Numbered from the stretch's first letter, positions 1 to 6,598 are shown. The stretch is DNA of 7,212 nt from Spongiibacteraceae bacterium (GCA_030618505.1 JAUXDF010000161.1:1-7212), one strand, 5' to 3'. Numbers and translations are program-made. The notes: generated by a model from the letters alone, not told the origin.

Positions 1-103
1 TTGCGACTTAAAGGCCTTGAAAAGGCCTAGGAGCTAGATTGGCGTTGGCCAGGAGCGGACTTAATTTTCGAAAACTTCCGGTTTCTGGTTAGGCACTAGC
101 TAG
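1..103. repeat. Dispersed palindromic repeat, copy 1 (left side cut by window start)
   Basis: Bases 1-33 recur exactly at 7120-7152. The core is a perfect hairpin, AGGCCTT-GAA-AAGGCCT (11-27). The right arm at 36-55 (containing GTTGGCCAGGA) matches, at 17 of 20 positions, the reverse complement of the left arm of copy 2 (7101-7120). The block at 82-103 (TTTCTGG..GGCACTA.CTA) matches the reverse complement of 7067-7088 at 18 of 22 positions. Together the two copies suggest one long imperfect palindrome with arms on both sides of the core. I infer a REP- or MITE-like non-coding element. I do not recognise the family. Confidence 0.7.
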
Positions 104-214
104 TTCCATTCCTTCCGGCTCGAATTGATATTAGCCAATATCCACAAGGTAAATACCCCTACGATATTAAATCTCATTTAAGTGAAAAATCGGTCTTTAA
201 GCGGGATGTGATTT

Positions 215-220
215 TATAAT
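215..220 (+). promoter_or_regulatory. Consensus -10 hexamer TATAAT, weak -35
   Basis: A perfect TATAAT lies just before the first small ORF, but no good -35 sits 16-18 bases upstream (only GGTCTT/GTCTTT around 192-198). A start about 7 bases downstream (near 227) would fall inside the Shine-Dalgarno sequence at 222-229 and leave almost no leader. It may therefore be chance, or the pair may be transcribed from further upstream. Confidence 0.25.
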
Positions 221-235
221 CAAAAGGAGTACCGT

Positions 236-268
236 GTGATTGATACCCTCACCGAAAGGAGCATCTGA
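236..268 (+). CDS. Ten-codon leader ORF coupled to the next small ORF
   Basis: GTG start, product MIDTLTERSI, stop TGA at 266-268. The start is chosen because AAAAGGAG (222-229) lies 6 bases before it, a near-ideal Shine-Dalgarno. The stop overlaps the next start (TGATG), which is typical of translational coupling. The ORF also contains the Shine-Dalgarno of its downstream partner (255-261). Ribosomes crossing it could thus expose or feed the second ORF. No known leader motif (runs of one amino acid, SecM- or ErmC-like arrest signals) is seen. The function is unknown, and its reality rests only on the two spaced ribosome-binding sites and the overlap. Confidence 0.35.
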   Translation: MIDTLTERSI

Positions 269-372
269 TGAGCATTATTGATCAATACATCAACGCGGTT
301 ATGTCCTCATTGGCCTTTAGACAACTGATGGTAATTTCACTGACTGTTGTTTCCACTGCGCTACTTGCATAA
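268..372 (+). CDS. Small hydrophobic protein, 34 aa (hypothetical)
   Basis: ATG start preceded by AAAGGAG at 255-261 with a 6-base spacer, which is optimal. The 34-residue product starts MSIIDQYINAV and ends in an uncharged stretch, residues 19-34 (LMVISLTVVSTALLA), with only R18 just before it. This suggests a single short membrane-inserted helix behind a mildly amphipathic N-terminus (D5, Q6, Y7, N9). There is no signal-peptidase motif and no cysteine. The start overlaps the stop of the 10-codon ORF upstream, so the two are probably translated together. I do not recognise the family. It could be a regulatory membrane micropeptide, a small toxin-like peptide or a decayed gene end. The strong ribosome-binding site favours real translation. 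Confidence 0.45.
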   Translation: MSIIDQYINAVMSSLAFRQLMVISLTVVSTALLA

Positions 373-610
373 GTCGACGCTGATAAAAGATAGTTTGCGC
401 GAATGAGACTGAGCGGCGGGTTTTGTCCCAAAAAAAGCGAAGCGCTTTGGGTGAAATCGGCTTCGCAGGGTGTCTGTGTGTGTATCTCATCAACTGGGGA
501 GGTGTTTATTTTCAGTTTAGCGGCCGAGTGTTGGCACCTCCTCCAGAGCCTCAGTCCTCCGGGTTGCACATAAAACAGCCATAAAACTCTCGCTGTTTTG
601 TTTTATACCT
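373..610 (+). ncRNA. Structured intergenic stretch, possible small RNA or structured 3' region
   Basis: This gene-free stretch is dense in inverted repeats. ATGAGA (403-408) pairs with TCTCAT (485-490) around AAAGCG-AAG-CGCTTT (434-448). An alternative pairing is GCGAAGC (437-443) with GCTTCGC (460-466). A stem follows: CTGG+GGAGGTG (494-504) with CACCTCC+CCAG (535-546), 11 pairs with one bulged T at 542. The last is a terminator-like hairpin at 572-599. The order (coupled small ORFs, structured stretch, terminator) suits one short transcript. That it is a functional RNA is inference only; no known family is recognised. Confidence 0.3.
572..606 (+). terminator. Terminator-like hairpin with T-rich tail
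   Basis: AAAACAGC (572-579) and GCTGTTTT (592-599) form an 8-pair stem with a 12-base loop, followed by GTTTTAT. The stem is only half G+C and the loop is long, so it would be a moderate terminator. It would end a transcript carrying the two small ORFs and the structured region. Confidence 0.4.
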
Positions 611-853
611 ATATTCAATACCTTAGTCCTTAGTGATAAAAACAAATTTACACAAAAAATCCCTCTAATTAATATAAAAAGCACCTTTCTTGCCCCTTGT
701 CGGCTGTCATTTCCTGAATTTGCCACTACTATTAGTAATCAGTCATAAGCAAATTATCCAATCTACATCTATACTTGCAGACATTGGGGCTTTTGGGATG
801 ACAGCAGATCATATTTATCACTAGATTAAGCACTTATAGGCGGCAATGTCGGT
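611..853. other. AT-rich gene-free stretch upstream of the small secreted-protein gene
   Basis: No reading frame here has a convincing start, and the open frame on the minus strand (517-726) has no coding support. The stretch ends with AGCACTT (829-835), which pairs with AAGTGCT (871-877) across the promoter of the next gene. Nothing else is recognised. Confidence 0.4.
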
Positions 854-882
854 TTGGTTATTCCATAGCAAAGTGCTAAACT
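854..882 (+). promoter_or_regulatory. Sigma-70-type promoter with extended -10 for the small secreted-protein gene
   Basis: The -35 is TTGGTT (854-859), the spacer is 17 bases, and the -10 is TAAACT (877-882), preceded by TGC (874-876) as an extended -10 element. Transcription would begin near 889, leaving a leader of about 35 bases. An inverted repeat, AGCACTT (829-835)/AAGTGCT (871-877), brackets the -35 and touches the -10, so a regulator could bind here. No regulator family is recognised from this sequence. Confidence 0.5.
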
Positions 883-923
883 TTCCAACTAGTAATAAAA
901 ACACAGATGAGTGATACCTAACC

Positions 924-1199
924 ATGAACAAAATTGTATTTATCATAATCTCCGCTGCGCTGATAACGGTCTCTCTAAGCGCCTCTGCCGCGAAGCCCGT
1001 AAAGATAACACCCGGAACAAAAGGTGTTGCAGCGAATGGTGAGAAATACCGAAATTATGTTGTTAAATGCAGTAATGGCAAACAGCTTCCCTTAACCTCT
1101 TGGGAAAACGGTAAGAAGTGGTGTGTAGGTGAAGCATCTCTGGAAAACTGCTCTAAAAAGCAAATTAAAGCAGCGAAAAAAGCCTGTAAACTTGGCTAA
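924..1199 (+). CDS. Small secreted basic four-cysteine protein, 91 aa (hypothetical)
   Basis: The N-terminus is a textbook Sec signal peptide: MNK, a hydrophobic core at residues 4-18, then SASAA with likely cleavage after A22 or A23. The mature part is about 68 residues, lysine-rich, with four cysteines (C49, C67, C76, C88) that could form two disulfides in the periplasm or outside the cell. Two tryptophans (W60, W66) flank a KK pair near the second cysteine. I do not recognise a family. Small secreted disulfide proteins include inhibitors, antimicrobial peptides and envelope-binding modules, and none can be picked here. The gene is its own unit, with an extended -10 promoter at 854-882 and a terminator at 1221-1244. 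The ribosome-binding site is weak (GATGAG about 13 bases upstream), so expression may be modest. The ATG is chosen because it gives a complete signal peptide. Confidence 0.75.
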   Translation: MNKIVFIIISAALITVSLSASAAKPVKITPGTKGVAANGEKYRNYVVKCSNGKQLPLTSWENGKKWCVGEASLENCSKKQIKAAKKACKLG

Positions 1200-1220
1200 T
1201 AAGGCAATTTTTTCAAATAA

Positions 1221-1244
1221 GGTGCCTGTAGGCGCCTTTTTTTT
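1221..1244 (+). terminator. Rho-independent terminator of the small secreted-protein gene
   Basis: GGTGCC (1221-1226) and GGCGCC (1231-1236) form a 6-pair stem with one U-G wobble and a TGTA loop, followed by eight T residues (1237-1244). It starts 21 bases after the stop codon. This is the clearest terminator in the window. Confidence 0.85.
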
Positions 1245-1276
1245 ACCCGTGATTTAAGTAGAGCGGGTCTTCACCC

Positions 1277-1323
1277 TGCTATACTTAAGCCTATAGAGAA
1301 ATACCGACTCGACGTCAAGTCGG
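1277..1323 (+). promoter_or_regulatory. Extended -10 promoter and leader hairpin before the 1351 ORF
   Basis: TGC-TATACT (1277-1285) is an extended -10 with a near-consensus hexamer and no good -35. A transcript starting near 1292 would carry the hairpin CCGACT (1304-1309)/AGTCGG (1318-1323), loop CGACGTCA, about 27 bases before the ORF start. The element resembles the TGC-TAAACT element of the upstream gene. Confidence 0.35.
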
Positions 1324-1350
1324 CTTGGCGAATGCTAAAAGAGGTCAGCC

Positions 1351-1590
1351 ATGTCCAGGCTCATCCCACCGCTGATAGAAAAAGTGTTTATCAGCACGGC
1401 GCAAGATAAGAAGCAAAGTCGTGCGAACTCCTCACCTGATGAGCAAGCCCCCTCCTTTCACTTTTTGTGGGTAAATCATATCAAGAGTGATGGCCCTCGC
1501 CACTGCCAAACCAGGGAGCGAAAAACCCAGGAAGTTGGTGCAATCAACCCAAAGTCTGGACCAAAGCGACGGCAAAAAAGACAAGCTTAA
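1351..1590 (+). CDS. Doubtful small hydrophilic protein, 79 aa
   Basis: ATG start with a Shine-Dalgarno-like GAGG about 8 bases upstream and a candidate extended -10 promoter at 1277-1285. The product begins MSRLIPPLIEKVFISTAQ and becomes polar and strongly basic toward its end (KSGPKRRQKRQ), with no signal peptide, membrane segment or recognised domain. A second open frame, from GTG 1487 to 1711, overlaps its 3' part. That frame reads plausibly up to about 1600 (Lys/Ser/Pro-rich), so the original gene may have been frameshifted between 1475 and 1587. The ORF ends 11 bases before the stop of the convergent GGDEF-EAL gene, with no terminator between them. It could be a real small cytoplasmic protein, a broken gene or chance. 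Function unknown. Confidence 0.35.
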   Translation: MSRLIPPLIEKVFISTAQDKKQSRANSSPDEQAPSFHFLWVNHIKSDGPRHCQTRERKTQEVGAINPKSGPKRRQKRQA

Positions 1591-1601
1591 AACCAGCAGC
1601 T

Positions 1602-4454
1602 TCATCCCCCCAAGCGGTCATGAGAAACCCACAATTGATGATAAGGCTGTGGTTTGGCTATATAATAACCCTGTGCATAATCAACCCCCAGCTGTTTTAA
1701 AACACCTATAATCTCTTGGTCATCAACAAACTCCGCCACTGTAAGCAAACCAAATTCCCTGGCAATATCCACTAGAGCCCGCACAACCACACGGTCGTCT
1801 CTTTCCTTATGTAGCTGTGATATAAACGAACCATCTATTTTCAGGTAATCAACCGGTAGTAACTTTAAATAATGAAGGGAAGAAAAACCAACACCAAAAT
1901 CGTCTAATGCAAACTTACAACCCAAGGCCCTAATCTCATTGATTACCTCTATTGCTGCATCCATATCAGCTACCGCAGCGGTTTCTGTTATCTCAAAAAT
2001 AAGATGGTTGGGGTCAACCTGATATGTTTCCAGGCAGCTATGCAGGTGGCTCATCAAATTATCGTTGCGAAAAGATAAACCTGAAAGGTTGATAGACATA
2101 ATAACAACCTTACCAGCCTTCTTGAGTTGCATTTGATAGGACATAACCTTAGCAATAATTTTTTCATCCATGCCCTGAATCAAACCACCTCGCTCGGCGG
2201 CCGAAATAAACTTCTCAGGACTGCACATCTGGCCACTCTCATCAGGCACTCGCAATAGCGCCTCACAATGCGTCATTTTATTTGTCTGTACATCGACGAT
2301 AGGCTGGAAATACATATCAAAAGAGTCGTCACTGAGAATTTGTTTGACCTTATCATTCCAGTAAACCCGCTCATTAATGCGCTCTTTACCATACTGATCT
2401 TCATTGAAGATACTCCAGGTATTTCGTCCGGCATCCTTTGCCTGGTACATCGCTATATCGGCATTAGCTAAAATAGACGTTGGATCCTTGCCGTGCTGGG
2501 GAAAGATCGCCACACCAATACTGGCGGAAATACGATGAATTCGCTGCATACCCGGCACGGCAATCTTCATCAAGGCACGACAAAATCGGTCTGCTGTTTC
2601 ACCCGCTGAAAACTCATCGGCCTCCTGAAGTAATATGGCAAATTCGTCACCACCAAGTCGGGCAACAACATCCGCCTCTCTCGCCGTCTCCAGTAATGAC
2701 TCGGCAACACGTTTTAGCAAGCTATCACCAACCTGATGACCACTGCTATCATTGACGTCTTTAAACTGATCAAGGTCGAAAAATAACAAGGCTCCACTGT
2801 GCCCATACCGATGACTAGCCGCCATCAAATGCTCCAACTCATCCTCAAAACGTCTTCGATTCAACAAACCGGTCAGTGGGTCGTGACTGGCCAGCCAACC
2901 GAGGTTTTCTTCCGCCACTCTTCGCTCACTGATATCAATAGCAACGGTCAGCAGATTATGTTCGCCCCCCTCTCCTTCAGGTAAGCGGGAGTGAAACCAG
3001 GACATATAACGTGGTTCACCACTATAATTAACTATCGCTGCCTCATGGTGAAACTCCTCCAGCTCACCGCTAATCAAAGCCTGCAATTGATTGGAAAGCG
3101 TTTTCGTTTCCTTTTCATCAGCAAACAGGCTGACAAACTGGCTACCAACCAGATTGGGGGATTTCAAACCCATTAACCTCTCGCCATGATGATTAATCAT
3201 CAAAATCTCACCAGCACTATTTTGAGTAAGAATCAAAGCGTGAGCAGTATTTAACAAACCCAGCACAAAGTTCTTCTCTGTTTCCAGCTCCAGACCCCGT
3301 ACCTCCAACTGCACAGCTCTGTTATTCAACAATGAGTGCAAGGCTTCTAACTGGTAGGAAAGATCTAGTGCTGATGCTTTCAGGACATCACTTTCGTCCG
3401 TCACTAAGGCCTGCTTACCAATATTTCGAAAAGCACTACGTGCCTGATCAAAATTATTTTCCGCCAACATGGGCAATGCATCAACCACGCGCTGGAGCTG
3501 AGTAGTTGGTTTCCACAAAATTGCCAGAAGCACTAATTCGCTGACAATAAGACCTAGCAACGCGCCTAACAAGGTATTACGAAAGATGTTTCGAGCACTT
3601 TCAACATCGCCAGTCACATTACTGACAATAATAATCCTACTGTCATTGCCCGGTTCTGCGCCACTAATAGGCAGTATTGATATTTCATAGCTCATCGTAT
3701 CTCGGCTAAAAAGCATCCGGGATTTTTCATTTATCAATATTTTCTCTATTACCGAAAACTCCTCCAATAGAGGAATATTAATTTTTGAATCGGTCATCGC
3801 CACCAGCTTTCTTTGCCAGAAATAGTCATCACCTGGGGAACCCGTGGCACTATCTCCTTTAACCAATAAGCCGATATCAACGTCGGTAATGGCGTGAAAA
3901 TTTAGCATCACATCGGTAAAGGACGTACTAAAAACGACTACCGAATTAAACTCACCCTCAACCAGCAAGGGAATAGAGGCGAGAATCTCACAACTTTCCT
4001 CACAACTAACCTGCCAATCAGGCCGCTCTGTTGTTATTACTTTTTGCACCAAAGCGCCTTCATCCATACGGACTCCCCAGCGCTTAAGCAAACCACCATC
4101 AACAGAATAAAATGCGGCGGAATCAATAGAGCTATCAATCTCAAATTTCCACCAGTGATTTTCAAACGCGGCAGAAATACGGTCTTGATTGTTACTGGAA
4201 AGCGCTTTGCTCATACCTTGAAGAGAAACAACGGTGCCTGCTAACTGATGTAGCTGCTGAGCAGTTTGATCAACCAAAACCCGCAACTCGTTTTGATATT
4301 GCTGATTAACATCATCACGCTTATGCTGAAACTGACGATCAATATAGGCCTTACCGGATAGCAAATAAGCTACGGTTAACATAAGAAACAGAATGCTTGA
4401 AAGATACAAAGCCTTCCACTTCAAGCTTAAAAAACTTTTTGGTCGATAGCTCAT
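1602..4454 (-). CDS. Membrane-bound PAS-GGDEF-EAL protein with periplasmic sensor (cyclic di-GMP synthesis/breakdown), 950 aa
   Basis: Inner-membrane enzyme controlling cyclic di-GMP. Order: TM helix 16-33; periplasmic sensor about 34-291, resembling a double-Cache fold, with W147 and a Cys pair C151/C155; TM helix about 292-314; linker; PAS about 393-512; GGDEF about 520-685; EAL about 705-940. The cyclase signature GGDEF (601-605) is intact, as is the product-inhibition I-site RxxD (R592, D595), five residues upstream. EAL residues are present: E731 of EALLR, N789, E821, D851/D852, K872, E908 and Q928. The usual AEGVE loop reads AEFVD (907-911); AEF variants occur in a known EAL subfamily, but the Asp for the second Glu is a mild deviation. 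Both activities look possible, and which dominates cannot be read from sequence. AGG sits about 10 bases before the ATG. It lies 36 bases after the PstS-like gene, so probably in one operon. Confidence 0.95.
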   Translation of the reverse strand: MSYRPKSFLSLKWKALYLSSILFLMLTVAYLLSGKAYIDRQFQHKRDDVNQQYQNELRVLVDQTAQQLHQLAGTVVSLQGMSKALSSNNQDRISAAFENHWWKFEIDSSIDSAAFYSVDGGLLKRWGVRMDEGALVQKVITTERPDWQVSCEESCEILASIPLLVEGEFNSVVVFSTSFTDVMLNFHAITDVDIGLLVKGDSATGSPGDDYFWQRKLVAMTDSKINIPLLEEFSVIEKILINEKSRMLFSRDTMSYEISILPISGAEPGNDSRIIIVSNVTGDVESARNIFRNTLLGALLGLIVSELVLLAILWKPTTQLQRVVDALPMLAENNFDQARSAFRNIGKQALVTDESDVLKASALDLSYQLEALHSLLNNRAVQLEVRGLELETEKNFVLGLLNTAHALILTQNSAGEILMINHHGERLMGLKSPNLVGSQFVSLFADEKETKTLSNQLQALISGELEEFHHEAAIVNYSGEPRYMSWFHSRLPEGEGGEHNLLTVAIDISERRVAEENLGWLASHDPLTGLLNRRRFEDELEHLMAASHRYGHSGALLFFDLDQFKDVNDSSGHQVGDSLLKRVAESLLETAREADVVARLGGDEFAILLQEADEFSAGETADRFCRALMKIAVPGMQRIHRISASIGVAIFPQHGKDPTSILANADIAMYQAKDAGRNTWSIFNEDQYGKERINERVYWNDKVKQILSDDSFDMYFQPIVDVQTNKMTHCEALLRVPDESGQMCSPEKFISAAERGGLIQGMDEKIIAKVMSYQMQLKKAGKVVIMSINLSGLSFRNDNLMSHLHSCLETYQVDPNHLIFEITETAAVADMDAAIEVINEIRALGCKFALDDFGVGFSSLHYLKLLPVDYLKIDGSFISQLHKERDDRVVVRALVDIAREFGLLTVAEFVDDQEIIGVLKQLGVDYAQGYYIAKPQPYHQLWVSHDRLGG

Positions 4455-4490
4455 CAGATTACTACCTGCCTAACTTTCGCGCTGTTTGGT

Positions 4491-4955
4491 TCACTGCGAC
4501 CTAATCCCCAATACTTTTAATGCCCCAAATTGGGTGGCATCGGAAATATACCCAACACTTCCCGGTGTTTTCTCCAGCACCTCCATCATTTCTTTTTCAC
4601 TCGATACGACCACAGGCCCGGCTCCACGCCCGGAATAAACTATTCGATCCCAGCTAGCCTGTAACTGATGGGGAAATAACTGCAGAACTTCCTTACAAAA
4701 CTGGTGGTGCAAGGAGCTACTCCCACCGAGAACGACAACAGTAACAGGGCTTGAATCTGGCCATCGTTGCCTTTTAATGGCAAAGATAGCTCTCAGTTCA
4801 CGTACACTGAGCTTTTCAATGTCAACTGATGAATGCACCAAAACTTCAATAGCAATGGCTGATTTCGAACCAACAAGCATCACTGTGAGCACAAAAGTCA
4901 CAGAAACAAAAAAGTGTAGTATTTTTTTATACGCCCGCTTGCTGATCACAGTCAC
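4491..4955 (-). CDS. Small periplasmic PstS-like substrate-binding protein, 154 aa
   Basis: Exported solute-binding-like protein. A basic N-terminus (K6, R7, K10, K11), a hydrophobic core (about 12-29) and SKSAIA form a signal peptide, with likely cleavage after A35. The mature 119 residues fit the short PstS-like family: IEVLVHSS strand, LRAIFAIKRQRWPDSSPV (54-71), a Gly/Ser loop GGSSSLHHQF (77-86) where anion-binding proteins place ligand contacts, SWDRIVYSGRGAGP (101-114), and the SVGYISDA ending. Full PstS is about twice as long, and no pstCAB transporter genes lie nearby, so uptake is unlikely. It sits between the porin and the GGDEF-EAL gene, which suggests a ligand-carrying partner of the latter's periplasmic domain (inferred). 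The start is GTG with no clear Shine-Dalgarno; GTG at 4949 is an alternative. No lipobox cysteine. Confidence 0.85.
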   Translation of the reverse strand: MTVISKRAYKKILHFFVSVTFVLTVMLVGSKSAIAIEVLVHSSVDIEKLSVRELRAIFAIKRQRWPDSSPVTVVVLGGSSSLHHQFCKEVLQLFPHQLQASWDRIVYSGRGAGPVVVSSEKEMMEVLEKTPGSVGYISDATQFGALKVLGIRSQ

Positions 4956-5026
4956 CAGAAAGTATTGTTTCGAATTAACATAAGTTTTACTGCACCGCTA
5001 TTGCCCGAGAATCCTAACTCTACCCT

Positions 5027-6334
5027 TTAAAATCGGTAGGAAACTTGAGCGGCATATAAATTCCATGCCTTAACCGTATCATCCGGGTTTGGATTGTCGG
5101 CCGCTGTTATCCAGGCTGTCCCTCTTACACTGTGCCACTCAAAGTGCACTAACCACGATTGATTGATATGCCAGCCAGCTCCTAACGTCCAGTCTTTTGC
5201 ATAATAGGAATAGTAGGGATTAAGCATAAAATTGAAGGAAGGATCAGCTGCCAAATCCTTGCCATCTTTACTACCTTCATCCATATAAAATACATCGTAG
5301 CGCAAGAGGATATCCCACTTTTCAGAAGCTCTATAGGTGGTTTGAAGGTAATAAGCGCGGGAATCAATACTTTGACTTAAGCTACCCTGATCAGCAAAGA
5401 CATGATCAGGGTTGGAGCTCATGTCTATATCAACCACCGTGCGCGAGCGCTCCCCGACAAATGACCAGCGCTCTATATTATATTCAAACGACAAGATGAT
5501 TTGCTGATTACCCAAATGCATCTCTCGAAGAAGGTCGGTGACGGTAACATCTTCAAAAATCAAGTCAGTTCCTGGAATGCCAATTCTGGGGAAGGTAATT
5601 ACATCGTCAAATTCAACACCAATATTTCTCTCCTCCAGACTCAAACCCAAGCGCAGTCTTCCCGCATCATGATCATAAACCAGGCCAGCACTCCAGGAGT
5701 CATTGCCAAAGGAATCATCAGTACCAGGTAGCGGGCTAACATCAACCAGTTCATCGTCATCCACATTCGGTTGAAAATAACCGGCATGCCATGAAATGCT
5801 ATCGAGCCCAAAACGATGCTCACCACGCAGATAAACACCATCCTGGAAATAGTAAGTATTGCGGGCGCGATCAAAATAAATAGATTGCGCCAAAAAAATA
5901 CTCGGGCGAGTAAAGGGCACATCGCGTGTTTCGTTATACCAACCCTTAGGGGATTTCAGCCTGCCCGCATGAACCCCCAGCGTTGTCTCATAATTATTAA
6001 TAAAATTGTAGCTAACAGCAGCATGATCAACTTTTATGCTGCCATCCGAATTTTGTCCCGCTTTTCGTGCCAGCAATTGAACGGAAAAATACAGATTATC
6101 GGTAGGTGCCGCTGTCACCAATGCGCCAATTTCTCGGTAGTCCCAATTGATCTGCTCTTCGCTCTCGCCAAAAAAATTATTATGATCAGTATAAATAATT
6201 GCCTGTGATATAAACCCACTAAAACGCAGCTTATTATCGACAAAAGACTCCCCTGAATAGGCCAGGGCAGGTGCCAACAGCCCATATAGCACCATAGCAA
6301 TTCTAAGGTAACCGGATAACATTAAGTTTCTCAT
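5027..6334 (-). CDS. Porin-like outer-membrane beta-barrel protein, 435 aa
   Basis: Outer-membrane barrel, first gene of the three-gene unit. With the start used here, residues 1-25 form a signal peptide (MRNLM, hydrophobic core, GLLAPALA) with cleavage near A25-S27. The mature part shows alternating hydrophobic/polar strands rich in Tyr, Trp and Phe (LRFSGFISQAIIY near the start, YYSYYAKDWTLGAGW and SWLVHFEWHSVRG near the end). It ends in AQVSYRF, the terminal-Phe signature for insertion by the BAM machinery. The length fits 16-18-strand porins. No plug or TonB box is seen, so passive diffusion of a small, perhaps anionic, solute is the likely role; the substrate is unknown. The frame stays open upstream to 6412, but that extension is not signal-like. 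Start 6334 is preferred for GAGAG 8 bases upstream; ATG 6337 is equally possible. The PstS-like gene follows after 71 bases. Confidence 0.85.
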   Translation of the reverse strand: MRNLMLSGYLRIAMVLYGLLAPALAYSGESFVDNKLRFSGFISQAIIYTDHNNFFGESEEQINWDYREIGALVTAAPTDNLYFSVQLLARKAGQNSDGSIKVDHAAVSYNFINNYETTLGVHAGRLKSPKGWYNETRDVPFTRPSIFLAQSIYFDRARNTYYFQDGVYLRGEHRFGLDSISWHAGYFQPNVDDDELVDVSPLPGTDDSFGNDSWSAGLVYDHDAGRLRLGLSLEERNIGVEFDDVITFPRIGIPGTDLIFEDVTVTDLLREMHLGNQQIILSFEYNIERWSFVGERSRTVVDIDMSSNPDHVFADQGSLSQSIDSRAYYLQTTYRASEKWDILLRYDVFYMDEGSKDGKDLAADPSFNFMLNPYYSYYAKDWTLGAGWHINQSWLVHFEWHSVRGTAWITAADNPNPDDTVKAWNLYAAQVSYRF

Positions 6335-6598
6335 CATCAGCACTCTCTTCAGCGCTCCTCTTAATATACATGGCGACACAATGCTTAGCATCTTCAGTAT
6401 AAGCCATCGCAAGCAATGCCCAGCGTCTCTTTTGTTGCGAATATATAAGCCTTACCGACCCTCGAATGGCCCAAACGATTCATCGAACTTTTCCGCTGCA
6501 GGGAAAATTGCTTCAGCACTAAGCTCACAACACGGGGGCGAAAAACGATAGCCAAGAGTGCATCACTGTTCAGAGAATCCCCCCAGAGGAGGCAGTAC
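6335..6598 (-). promoter_or_regulatory. Upstream region of the porin operon, with candidate -10
   Basis: On the minus strand TATACT (6401-6396) is a good -10 match that would give a start near 6389 and a leader of about 55 bases. The -35 position (6424-6419) is poor, so an activator or another sigma factor may be needed. A second AT-rich TATATT lies near 6450. The leader contains GAGGAG (6360-6355), too far from the chosen start (17 bases to ATG 6337) to be its main ribosome-binding site. No known operator or cyclic di-GMP riboswitch is recognised. Confidence 0.25.

Noticed and set aside
88..94. GTTAGGC, matching the integron attC core GTTRRRY
   Set aside because: No paired RYYYAAC box at a suitable distance, no cassette-like array, and the equivalent position in repeat copy 2 does not keep the core.
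282..726. Minus-strand frames opposite the micro-ORFs and structured stretch
   Set aside because: No ribosome-binding sites and no protein-like composition. One is antisense to the better-supported 34-codon ORF.
2268..4244. Several 60-90-codon plus-strand frames inside the GGDEF-EAL gene
   Set aside because: They are antisense shadows of a gene with unmistakable domain motifs.
4491..4955. Reading the PstS-like gene as part of a phosphate-uptake system
   Set aside because: It is about half the length of PstS, and no pstC, pstA, pstB or phoU is in the window; the neighbours point to signalling instead.
5182..6300. Frames on both strands inside the porin gene
   Set aside because: They overlap a frame with signal peptide, barrel-strand pattern and terminal Phe, and have no own start signals.
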